NCBI GenBank assembly: GCA_934725535.1
Contig: CAKVBV010000055.1
Span: forward strand, 1 to 15,728
Source: an uncultured Bacteroidales bacterium
GTDB lineage: Bacteria; Bacteroidota; Bacteroidia; Bacteroidales; Paludibacteraceae
Length of the DNA stretch: 15,728 nucleotides
Direction: 5' to 3'
The position numbers were made by a program, and so were the translations under genes. Below the pieces are notes generated by a model. That model saw only the letters and a program-made list of their open reading frames with translations, did not search any database and had not been told where the DNA came from. Position 1 is the first letter of the stretch. Each line of letters starts with the position of its first letter. Shown one piece after another: positions 5,153 to 12,246 of the stretch.

Positions 5153-7936
5153 ATGAAACGATATATTGAGCGTTTAGCGTGGGGAACAGACGCGGGTTTC
5201 TACCGCCTGATTCCCGAGGAGGTGTTGCACCCCGCCACCGAGGAGGACGTGCAAGCCATTATGCGGCGTGCACACAAAGAGGGCAAGCACGTTACGTTCC
5301 GTGCGGCAGGTACCAGTCTGAGCGGGCAGGCGATAAGCGACAGCCTGCTGGTAGTGTGCGGCAAGAAATGGGAGAGATACAGTTTAGGCAAAGACAATCA
5401 GACGATTACGCTGCAACCGGGGATTATCGGGCAGCGTGTGAACGAGATACTGAAGCCCTACGGCAAGCACTTCACGCCCGACCCCGCCAGCATCAAATCG
5501 GCAATGGTGGGCGGCATTGTGATGAACAACGCGTCGGGCATGTGCTGCGGGACGCACGCGAACAGTTACCGTATGCTGGAGTCGGTGCGTATCGTGCTGC
5601 CCGACGGGTGCATGTTGGATACGGGCGACCAACGGAGCCGGTCGGAGTTTCTGATGTCGCACGCGCGGTTTGTGAGGAAGATTGACGACCTGCGGTTGCA
5701 GGTGCGTAAGAACAAGAAACTCAGTGAGTTAATACGCAAGAAGTATCAGATAAAGAACGTGACGGGCTTGACGATACTGCCGTTTGTGGAGTTCGATGAC
5801 CCGTTTGACATCATCGCCCATTTGATGGTGGGCAGCGAAGGCACGCTGGGGTTCCTGTCGTCCGTGACGATGCGCACTGCAGACCTATTGCCCCATTCGG
5901 CATCGGCGCTGCTGCTGTTCCCGACCACGCAGTCGGCGTGTGAGGCGGTGACGGAGATGAAGCAGACGCAGATGCTGTCCGCTGCGGAGTTTTTCGACCG
6001 CAAAGCCATGCGTACCGTGGAGCAGGATTTCCCCGAACTGCAGGGGCTGCCCGAGGACGCTGGGGCAGTGCTGATAAAGACAGAAGCCGCTACTGCTGAG
6101 GAACTTACGGAGAAAAACAGGGTTATCTTGGAAGTGCTGCGGCACTATACGCTGTGCCAGCCTGCGGCGTTCACGTCCGACCCCGCGCAGGTGGGCAAAT
6201 ACTGGGCGATGCGGTCGGGCATTTTCCCTGCTGTGGGCGGCACGCGCGAGATTGGCACCACGTGTCTGATTGAGGACATCGCGTTCCCCATTGAGCACCT
6301 CGCCGAGGCGACATTAGACCTGCAACGGTTGTTCCGCGAACATCATTACCCCGATGCCGTGATTTACGGGCACGCGCTGGAGGGAAACTACCATTTCATT
6401 CTGAATCAGCGGTTTGACACGCCTGATGCGGTGGCGCAATACGACAAGATGATGCACGCCGTGGTGGACCTTGTGGTGGACAAATACCACGGGAGCCTGA
6501 AGGCGGAGCACGGCACGGGGCGCAATATGGCACCGTTTGTGCGGCGCGAATGGGGCGACGAGGCGTACGCGCTGATGCGCGAGGTGAAGACGCTGTTCGA
6601 CCCCGACAACATTATGAATCCGGGGGTGATTTTCAATGAAGACGAGCACTCGTATCTGGAACATATCAAGCCGCTGCCCGAGGTGAACGCGCTGATAGAC
6701 AGATGTATAGAGTGCGGGTTCTGCGAGGTGAACTGCGTGAGTTGCGGGTTTGCACTGTCGAGCAGGCAACGGATAGTGGTACAGCGTGAGTTGCACCGTT
6801 TGCAGCACTCGGAGAACCACGCGGACAGGCTGATAGCCAAGCAGTTGGAGAAAGACTTCCGCCATATCGGTCGTGCGTTGTGTGCGGGCGACGGGCTGTG
6901 CTCCACCTCGTGTCCGGTGGGCATCAATGTGGGCGATTATATCCACCTTTTGCGCGAACAGGCACTCACCAAAAGTGAGAAACGTTTGGGCTATTGGGCG
7001 GGCGAACACCTGTCGGAGGTGGGCGATATGCTGACGGGTGTGCTGGGCGTGGCGCATGTGGCGAAGTGCGTGTTGGGCGACAAGATGACCGCCATCGTGG
7101 GCAAAGGGCTGTACTACGGCAGCGGCAAGAACCTCCCGCTGTGGACACCCTCGCTGCCACGTCCTGTGCGCAAACGAGCCATCGAGGTTGCACGCGAATA
7201 CGGCGTGGTGCACGGGCTTAAAGGACTGACAGACAAGCGGGTAGTCTATTTTCCGTCGTGCCTCAACCAACGTTTTGGCAGCGGCAAGACACCCCTTATC
7301 AACGATATGACCGAGGTGCTGAACAAGGCAGGCTTCGAGGTGATTTTCCCCGAGAATATGGAGAATCTGTGCTGCGGCACCATCTGGGAGAGCAAGGGTA
7401 TGCCCGACGAGGCGATGCGCAAGACGCGCGAACTAGAGGAGGCACTGCGCCATGCGAGTGAGGACGGGCGTTGGCCTATCCTCTGCGACCAGAGTCCGTG
7501 TCTGCACAGAATGCGCGAGACCATGCCGCACTTGCGATTGTACGAGCCTGCGGAGTTCATCGACAAGTTTGTGCTTAGTGAGTTGGAAATCACGAAGTTA
7601 GACACGTGCGTGGCGGTGCATATCACCTGTTCGACGCGTAAGATGAATGTCACGCAGCATTTGCTACATGTGGCACAAGCGTGCGCTACGCAAGTGCTTG
7701 TGCCTGAGGAGATTGGCTGCTGCGCATTCGCCGGCGACAAGGGCTTTACGCACCCCGAACTGAACGCGTGGGCACTCCGCAAACTGCGCGGACAGGTGGA
7801 GAAAGCGCACGCGACGATGGGCATCAGCAACTCGCGCACCTGCGAGATAGGACTGACCACCCATTCGGGGATTGAGTACTACGGCATCGCGCACCTGGTG
7901 AACAGGGTCAGCAAACGAAAGGAGGGACTGCGATGA
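5153..7936 (+). CDS. FAD-linked oxidase fused to Fe-S/CCG domains (D-lactate/glycolate dehydrogenase type)
   Basis: A 927-residue flavo-iron-sulfur oxidoreductase that joins GlcD-like and GlcF-like halves. Residues ~20-230 are an FAD_binding_4 (PCMH) domain with AAGTSLSGQA and PDPASIKSAMVGG. Residues ~240-500 are the FAD-oxidase C domain, with HGTGRNMAP near 451. A ferredoxin-type pair of cysteine clusters follows (C518, C521, C524, C528; then C577, C583, C587 followed by P). Two CCG (cysteine-rich) domains contain LCCGTIWES (~739) and GCCAFAGDKGF (~855). Such fusions oxidise a 2-hydroxy acid and pass electrons to the respiratory chain; the exact substrate is not readable. I prefer the ATG at 5153, preceded by gggagga, over a GTG at 5114, which adds 13 residues with no family similarity. 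The 3' end overlaps the next gene by ATGA, so the two are probably translationally coupled. Confidence 0.88.
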   Translation: MKRYIERLAWGTDAGFYRLIPEEVLHPATEEDVQAIMRRAHKEGKHVTFRAAGTSLSGQAISDSLLVVCGKKWERYSLGKDNQTITLQPGIIGQRVNEILKPYGKHFTPDPASIKSAMVGGIVMNNASGMCCGTHANSYRMLESVRIVLPDGCMLDTGDQRSRSEFLMSHARFVRKIDDLRLQVRKNKKLSELIRKKYQIKNVTGLTILPFVEFDDPFDIIAHLMVGSEGTLGFLSSVTMRTADLLPHSASALLLFPTTQSACEAVTEMKQTQMLSAAEFFDRKAMRTVEQDFPELQGLPEDAGAVLIKTEAATAEELTEKNRVILEVLRHYTLCQPAAFTSDPAQVGKYWAMRSGIFPAVGGTREIGTTCLIEDIAFPIEHLAEATLDLQRLFREHHYPDAVIYGHALEGNYHFILNQRFDTPDAVAQYDKMMHAVVDLVVDKYHGSLKAEHGTGRNMAPFVRREWGDEAYALMREVKTLFDPDNIMNPGVIFNEDEHSYLEHIKPLPEVNALIDRCIECGFCEVNCVSCGFALSSRQRIVVQRELHRLQHSENHADRLIAKQLEKDFRHIGRALCAGDGLCSTSCPVGINVGDYIHLLREQALTKSEKRLGYWAGEHLSEVGDMLTGVLGVAHVAKCVLGDKMTAIVGKGLYYGSGKNLPLWTPSLPRPVRKRAIEVAREYGVVHGLKGLTDKRVVYFPSCLNQRFGSGKTPLINDMTEVLNKAGFEVIFPENMENLCCGTIWESKGMPDEAMRKTRELEEALRHASEDGRWPILCDQSPCLHRMRETMPHLRLYEPAEFIDKFVLSELEITKLDTCVAVHITCSTRKMNVTQHLLHVAQACATQVLVPEEIGCCAFAGDKGFTHPELNAWALRKLRGQVEKAHATMGISNSRTCEIGLTTHSGIEYYGIAHLVNRVSKRKEGLR

Positions 7937-8430
7937 AAGAGGTGAAGTTGTTTTTGACCGATGTGGACGGTTGTATGACCGACGGAGGTATGTACTACAG
8001 TGCCAACGGCGACGAGATGAAACGCTTTTGCGTGTACGACGGTATGGGTATCGTGCTGCTCCGCAAAGGGGGTATTCCGTGCGGTATCCTCACCAGCGAG
8101 ACCACCGAGATAGTCGCCCGCCGTGCCCGCAAACTCGGTATGGAATACCTCCGTATGGGCGTGGGAAGCCAAGTAGCAGCAGGAAAACAAACCAAGTTGG
8201 AAGCCGCACAGGAGATTTGCAGCGAACTGGGTATCACCTTGGACGAGGTCTGCTTTGTCGGCGACGACATCAACGACCTCGACCTTCTTTCCCGCGTCGG
8301 CACCCCCGCCTGCCCTGCCAACGCTATGCCGCAGGTAAAAGCCCTCCCCAACATCATCCGTCTCACCCGCCACGGCGGCGACGGTGCCATCCGCGAACTA
8401 TGCGAGATGATATTGGCAGAAACTATATGA
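7933..8430 (+). CDS. KdsC-like HAD phosphatase (3-deoxy-D-manno-octulosonate 8-phosphate phosphatase family)
   Basis: A 165-residue HAD phosphatase of the small, capless KdsC type. Motif I is DVDGCMTDG (nucleophile D10, acid/base D12), the Ser/Thr motif is in LTSET (~53-57), a Lys-containing GKQTK lies at ~84-88, and the metal-binding motif is GDDIND (110-115). KdsC releases phosphate from KDO-8-phosphate in the lipid A-core pathway; close relatives act on other nonulosonate phosphates. The length is at the short end of the family. Its start overlaps the stop of the upstream oxidoreductase by 4 bp. The first operator-like palindrome of the hip operon begins inside its last codons. KDO-8-P is the default substrate, but relatives cannot be separated by eye. 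Confidence 0.85.
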   Translation: MKEVKLFLTDVDGCMTDGGMYYSANGDEMKRFCVYDGMGIVLLRKGGIPCGILTSETTEIVARRARKLGMEYLRMGVGSQVAAGKQTKLEAAQEICSELGITLDEVCFVGDDINDLDLLSRVGTPACPANAMPQVKALPNIIRLTRHGGDGAIRELCEMILAETI

Positions 8431-8523
8431 GATAACATATAAATCGTGCTATGATACGCAGAATTATATGAAATCTAATATAAAATGGCACATTATTTGT
8501 AAGATTATATGCGAACACATATA
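8424..8523. promoter_or_regulatory. Three 41-bp-phased operator palindromes upstream of hipB
   Basis: Three copies of an 18-bp palindrome TATATG-N6-CATATA: 8424-8441 (perfect arms), 8465-8482 (right arm aatata, one mismatch) and 8506-8523 (perfect arms). Start-to-start spacing is exactly 41 bp each time, about four helical turns, placing all three on nearly the same DNA face. They fill the 104-bp gap between the kdsC-like gene and hipB. E. coli HipB represses its own operon from spaced dyad operators, so autoregulation by the downstream HTH protein is the natural inference. No clean TAnnTTTG promoter is visible between them. Confidence 0.75.
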
Positions 8524-8534
8524 AAAAGACGGCA

Positions 8535-8747
8535 ATGAGAACCAAATTAGCAGAGTGCGTAAAGGCTCTACGCAAACAATACGGAATGACGCAAGAGGAT
8601 TTGGCATACAAATCGGGCGTAAGCCTGTTCTTTGTACGCGAAATGGAGCAGGGGAAAGTATCGCTGCGTATGGATAAGGTGAACCAAGTGTTGGATTTGT
8701 TTAATTACGAGTTGGTTCCGCAACAAAAAGAGAATGCGCAGGGCTGA
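8535..8747 (+). CDS. hipB: HipB-like HTH (XRE) antitoxin/repressor
   Basis: A 70-residue protein that is almost entirely one Cro/C1-type helix-turn-helix (residues ~5-62: LRKQYGMTQEDLAYKSGVS is the HTH core, MEQGK the following turn). It matches HipB-type DNA-binding antitoxins. Its start lies 11 bp after the last operator palindrome, and its end overlaps the hipS start by 14 bp, indicating one transcript and coupled translation. It most likely binds the three upstream palindromes as a dimer and represses the hipBST operon. Confidence 0.85.
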   Translation: MRTKLAECVKALRKQYGMTQEDLAYKSGVSLFFVREMEQGKVSLRMDKVNQVLDLFNYELVPQQKENAQG

Positions 8748-9054
8748 GATATATTACCAAGATTCCTTGGCGGGAACGCTGGAAGAGACGGATGCGGGGT
8801 ATCGTTTCGCATACGACGAACGATACTTGCAGCAGGCAGGTGCCTTGCCTGTCAGTTTGACGCTACCCCTCACGCAGACGCCATACGAGAGTACCACCCT
8901 GTTTCCGTTCTTCGACGGGCTGATACCCGAGGGATGGCTGTTGGATGTAGCACTGAGGAATACCGATGTGAGTATATTGGATAGAATGGGGCTGCTGTTG
9001 CTCTGCTGCAAAGATTGTATCGGGGCGGTGAGCGTGACAGATGTAACCCAATGA
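8734..9054 (+). CDS. hipS: HipS-like antitoxin (HipA N-terminal subdomain 1)
   Basis: A 106-residue stand-alone HipA N-terminal domain (couple_hipA type). The family pattern is visible: F-Y-ERYL near 25-32, PVSLTLPL (39-46), FFDGLIPEGW (59-68) and the C-terminal DCIGAVSV (94-101). In tripartite HipBST systems this small protein, not HipB, is the antitoxin of the HipT kinase, and a Trp of HipS plugs the kinase active site. W68 in the PEGW segment is a candidate for that residue (inference). It overlaps hipB at its 5' end and hipT by ATGA at its 3' end. Confidence 0.85.
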   Translation: MRRAEIYYQDSLAGTLEETDAGYRFAYDERYLQQAGALPVSLTLPLTQTPYESTTLFPFFDGLIPEGWLLDVALRNTDVSILDRMGLLLLCCKDCIGAVSVTDVTQ

Positions 9055-9998
9055 GTATGTGCCGCTGTTTGTATTGCTATAAGGAACTTCAAAAGGGGGA
9101 GAAAGACTTTCACCCTGCTTGTGTGCGCCGTTTCTTCGGCACGCAAGGCGTGCCTGATTTGCCATACACGCGGGCGGATATGGATGCGTTGGCAAGAGAA
9201 GTAATCGCTACCCGAACCACGCTCACGGGCGTGCAACCCAAAATCTCGTTACACCTGCAAGACCACGAAGGCAGCAAACGGCTGACGATTGTCGGGCTAT
9301 GGGGCGGCTATATCTTTAAGCCCCAAACGGAATACTACCCGCATTTGCCCGAGGTGGAAGATTTGACAATGCATTTGGCGGAACAGAGCAAGATTGACGT
9401 TGTCCCCCACTCTTTGATCCGGCTGGCAGACGGAGAACCGGGCTACATCACCCGCAGGATTGACCGTTTGCCCGATAGCAAGAAAGTGGCGATGGAGGAT
9501 ATGTGCCAGTTGTCGGAACGCCCGACGGAATACAAGTACAGAAGTTCTTATGAACAAGTGGCAAAAGTGATAGCACGTTACTCTGCTACCCCTGTTTTGG
9601 ACTTGATGCGTTACTACGAACTGCTGCTATTCTGCTGGCTGACAGGCAATAATGATATGCACCTGAAAAACTTTTCCTTGTACCGCCCGACGAATACAGG
9701 ATATGTTCTCGCCCCTGCTTATGACCTGCTGAATGTAGCGATTGTTAATCCGAAAGACAACGAAGAGTTAGCCTTGACCCTCAACGGCAAGAAACGCAAA
9801 CTGACCCGCACGGACTTTGAGAAAGCCATGCTCGGCAGCGGAATGAACGAAAAAGTAGTGAGCAACATCTTCCGCAAGTTCCTCAGGATTTACCCCGCAT
9901 GGGAAAGCACCATCCGCAGTTCTTTCCTGCCCGCCGACCTGCAAGACGCCTATTGGGCACTGATACAAGAACGCATTAACCATTTAAGCGAGAGATAA
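9051..9998 (+). CDS. hipT: HipT-like serine/threonine kinase toxin
   Basis: A 315-residue HipA-family kinase lacking subdomain 1, which is encoded by the gene before it. The start at 9051 gives an ATGA overlap with hipS; an upstream in-frame GTG-type extension would read through hipS sequence. Kinase features: Gly-rich loop T57-L-T59-G-V-Q-P-K (K64), FKP (K90), catalytic WLTGNNDMHLKNFSL (about 196-210), and metal-binding APAYDLLN (D225). HipT kinases autophosphorylate at two positions of this loop, S-x-S in the studied E. coli O127 protein; here both are Thr. The first 30 residues carry C-x2-C, then H-x2-C (C7, C10, H21, C24), a possible small zinc knuckle. Known HipT phosphorylates tryptophanyl-tRNA synthetase; the target here is unknown. 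Confidence 0.86.
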   Translation: MSMCRCLYCYKELQKGEKDFHPACVRRFFGTQGVPDLPYTRADMDALAREVIATRTTLTGVQPKISLHLQDHEGSKRLTIVGLWGGYIFKPQTEYYPHLPEVEDLTMHLAEQSKIDVVPHSLIRLADGEPGYITRRIDRLPDSKKVAMEDMCQLSERPTEYKYRSSYEQVAKVIARYSATPVLDLMRYYELLLFCWLTGNNDMHLKNFSLYRPTNTGYVLAPAYDLLNVAIVNPKDNEELALTLNGKKRKLTRTDFEKAMLGSGMNEKVVSNIFRKFLRIYPAWESTIRSSFLPADLQDAYWALIQERINHLSER

Positions 9999-10007
9999 TA
10001 CCCACAC

Positions 10008-10763
10008 ATGACCAACATCGCCGTCATATTAGCAGGAGGGACAGGCAGCCGCGTAGGCGGCGGACTGCCCAAGCAGTTGTTGCCGTTGGAGGACGGGCGG
10101 AGCATACTGGAACACTCGGTCGGGGCGTTTGAGCAGGCAGCATGTATCAATGGGATTGGTATCGTCATGCACCCCGACTATATCGCGTGTGTAGAAGAAA
10201 TGCTGCTCCGCAACGGCTGGCAGAAAGTGTCATTTATCATCGCGGGCGGAAAAGAGCGTTGGGAATCAAGCGTCAATGCCATTCGGGAAATAGAACGAAG
10301 AATACAAGACAAAGAACAAAGGACAAAGAATAAAGAACAAAGAATAGGAACACCTGTCCTCCAACCAATCGATGATAAGCCTATAACAAATATACTTCTA
10401 CATGATGCCGCACGCCCGTTTGTGAGCGCACGTATCATTGAAGATGTCTGCAAGGCATTGGAGACCCACGAGGCGATAACGGTAGCCATCCCCGCCACCG
10501 ATACGATGTATTCCGTTTCGGGGGATACAGCCGACGAGATAGTGCAAGACATTCCCCCGCGGGCAACCTTGATGTGCGCCCAGACACCGCAGGCGTTCCG
10601 CTTGGAGACCATAGCCGCAGCCTACCGCTATGCTATGCAGGACCCGCACCTGCAAGCCACCGACGACTGCGGCATTGTCCGCACCTATCTTCCAAACACA
10701 CCCATTTATATTGTACAGGGTGAAGCAAGCAACCGCAAGATAACCTACAAAGAAGATTTATGA
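10008..10763 (+). CDS. IspD/TarI-like cytidylyltransferase with a repeat-derived insertion
   Basis: A 251-residue IspD-family CTP transferase. Motifs: AVILAGGTGSRVGGGLPKQ (5-23), IIAGG (~77-81), LHDAARPF (131-138), AQTPQAF near 188-194, TDDCGIV and the C-terminal NRKIT. IspD makes CDP-methylerythritol for isoprenoids; the closely related TarI makes CDP-ribitol for surface polymers. HDAARP favours IspD, but the surface-polymer neighbours leave TarI-like activity possible. Residues ~95-121 are extra: the gap between the GG motif and HDAARP is about 26 residues longer than normal, and the DNA there is a 7-bp tandem repeat giving DKEQRTKNKEQR. It starts 9 bp after hipT and ends in an ATGA overlap with the next gene. 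Confidence 0.82.
   Translation: MTNIAVILAGGTGSRVGGGLPKQLLPLEDGRSILEHSVGAFEQAACINGIGIVMHPDYIACVEEMLLRNGWQKVSFIIAGGKERWESSVNAIREIERRIQDKEQRTKNKEQRIGTPVLQPIDDKPITNILLHDAARPFVSARIIEDVCKALETHEAITVAIPATDTMYSVSGDTADEIVQDIPPRATLMCAQTPQAFRLETIAAAYRYAMQDPHLQATDDCGIVRTYLPNTPIYIVQGEASNRKITYKEDL
10304..10345. repeat. 7-bp tandem repeat inside the cytidylyltransferase gene
   Basis: Six heptamers: acaagac, aaagaac, aaaggac, aaagaat, aaagaac, aaagaat (10304-10345), with degenerate units just before. Because 7 is not a multiple of 3, gain or loss of a single unit would shift the frame, while three units (21 bp) are neutral; the protein therefore shows a 7-residue repeat. Confidence 0.85.
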
Positions 10764-12187
10764 TGCAAGAGACCGACAGAATAGAACTCAAACGCGAACT
10801 TACACCCGATGTGGATATTGAAAGAGAGGTTATTGCTTTTCTCAATGCCACTGGTGGCACCATCTATATTGGGATAGAAGATGCGGGGAATATCGTTGGA
10901 ATAGAAAATCCAGATGATTGTATGTTGCGTTTGAAAGACCGCATTAAAAACAATATCCAGCCTTCTGCAATGGGACTCTTTGACATTGCTGTGGAACACA
11001 TAGAAGGAAAGAACGTCATAAAATTGCTTGTAGCAGGCGGATTGGAAAAACCTTATTACAAAACCAAATACGGGTTGACTTCTAAAGGGGTCTTTATTCG
11101 CATAGGCACCGCTGCTGAGCCTATGCTACAGCCACAAATTGACAGACTCTTTGCCACACGTACACGTCATTCGTTGGGAAAAATGTTAGCCTCGCGACAA
11201 GATTTAACTTTCGAACAACTGCGTATCTATTACGAAGAACACGGCAAACGACTGAACGACAATTTCCAACGCACATTAGAGTTGCTCACGGAAGACGGAC
11301 GATACAACTACGTGGCATATTTGTTGGCAGACGAGAATGGCAATTCTATGAAAGTGGCAAAGTATGCAAGCCTTGACAGGTGCGACTTGGTAGAGAACAA
11401 TGAGTATGGCTATTGTTCTCTCATCAAAGCAACTAAAAGCATTCTGCAAAAGTTGGATGTGGAAAATCTCACTGCTGCACGTATTACGCCCATAGAACGC
11501 AAAGAGAAGCCATTATGGGATAAAATGGCACTGCGCGAGGCAGTTATCAATGCCATCGTACACAATGACTATTCCTTTGAGGTACCGCCAAAGTTCGAGA
11601 TATTTCCCGACCGGTTGGAGATTACGTCTATGGGTGGTCTGCCTGAAGGTATGACACAAGAGGAGTTTTTCAGTGGAGTATCCATTCCGCGGAACAAGGA
11701 ATTGATGCGTATTTACCGCGATGTAGAATTAGTGGAATCATTGGGCTCAGGCATTCCTCGTATTTTACAGACGTATGGCAAAGAGAGTTTCCATTTTACG
11801 GAAATGTTCACACGTATTACATTCCCTATTGCCCAAGAAGCATTAAAAGTGCTCTCTGAATATGAAATAAATACACCGACACTAAGTTCTCCGACAGACA
11901 CAACCTCTGTGTCGGAGAAAAATGGCACTTTGTCGGAGGAAATGTCGGAGAAAATAGTAAATGTGTCGGAGGAAAAAGGCACTATGACGGAGAAAATACT
12001 CCATCTCATACAAAACCGCCCCAATATATCTGCCAAAGAAATAGCGAAGATATTGGGTGTAACTGCCCGCACGATAGAGAGGTATCTCTCTAAGTTAAAA
12101 CAAGACGGTATTCTCCACCGCAGAGGTTCCGACAAAGGCGGGCATTGGGAAATAGAAACCAATTTCGAGAAAAGGAAGAAACATTGA
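10760..12187 (+). CDS. AlbA_2 (Schlafen-like)/RecG-related regulator with C-terminal winged HTH
   Basis: A 475-residue protein. Residues ~5-125 are an AlbA_2 domain: E-IELKREL, IAFLNATGGTIYIGIED, IVGIENPD, then GVFIRIGTAAEP. Residues ~250-370 are the HATPase_c_4-like region with LREAVINAIVHNDYS and IPRNKELMRI....ESLGSGIPRI. Residues ~412-470 form a helix-turn-helix (ISAKEIAKILGVTARTIERYLSKL) with a wing. Between them is a linker of SEK/SEE repeats. Members of this family are usually annotated as ATP-binding or transcriptional regulators; function is poorly defined. It starts in an ATGA overlap with the cytidylyltransferase (a second ATG lies at 10763). By eye it is more A+T-rich than its flanking genes, which hints at separate acquisition. 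Confidence 0.8.
   Translation: MMQETDRIELKRELTPDVDIEREVIAFLNATGGTIYIGIEDAGNIVGIENPDDCMLRLKDRIKNNIQPSAMGLFDIAVEHIEGKNVIKLLVAGGLEKPYYKTKYGLTSKGVFIRIGTAAEPMLQPQIDRLFATRTRHSLGKMLASRQDLTFEQLRIYYEEHGKRLNDNFQRTLELLTEDGRYNYVAYLLADENGNSMKVAKYASLDRCDLVENNEYGYCSLIKATKSILQKLDVENLTAARITPIERKEKPLWDKMALREAVINAIVHNDYSFEVPPKFEIFPDRLEITSMGGLPEGMTQEEFFSGVSIPRNKELMRIYRDVELVESLGSGIPRILQTYGKESFHFTEMFTRITFPIAQEALKVLSEYEINTPTLSSPTDTTSVSEKNGTLSEEMSEKIVNVSEEKGTMTEKILHLIQNRPNISAKEIAKILGVTARTIERYLSKLKQDGILHRRGSDKGGHWEIETNFEKRKKH
11889..11992. repeat. In-frame tgtcggag repeats in the regulator linker
   Basis: tgtcggag starts at 11910, 11931, 11943 and 11964, with a variant tgacggag at 11985. The spacings are 21, 12, 21 and 21 bp, all in frame, giving segments SEKNGTL, SEEM, SEKIVNV, SEEKGTM and TEK. 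An inverted copy, ctccgaca, lies at 11889-11896, so the DNA can form a hairpin with the first repeat. The encoded linker is acidic and probably flexible or helical, joining the ATPase-like and HTH parts. Confidence 0.8.
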
Positions 12188-12246
12188 AATCCAATCCGCC
12201 ACACACTGTGTGACAAATTAGCGATAACACCACAAACAAACTACTT

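Noticed and set aside
6314..7270. Minus-strand open frame inside the FAD/Fe-S oxidoreductase
   Set aside because: Antisense of a clearly coding region with ordered flavin and Fe-S motifs; no independent support.
12200..12212. Small palindrome cacaca-c-tgtgtg before the fusion gene
   Set aside because: Only 6-bp arms, single copy, no associated promoter element; too weak to call an operator.
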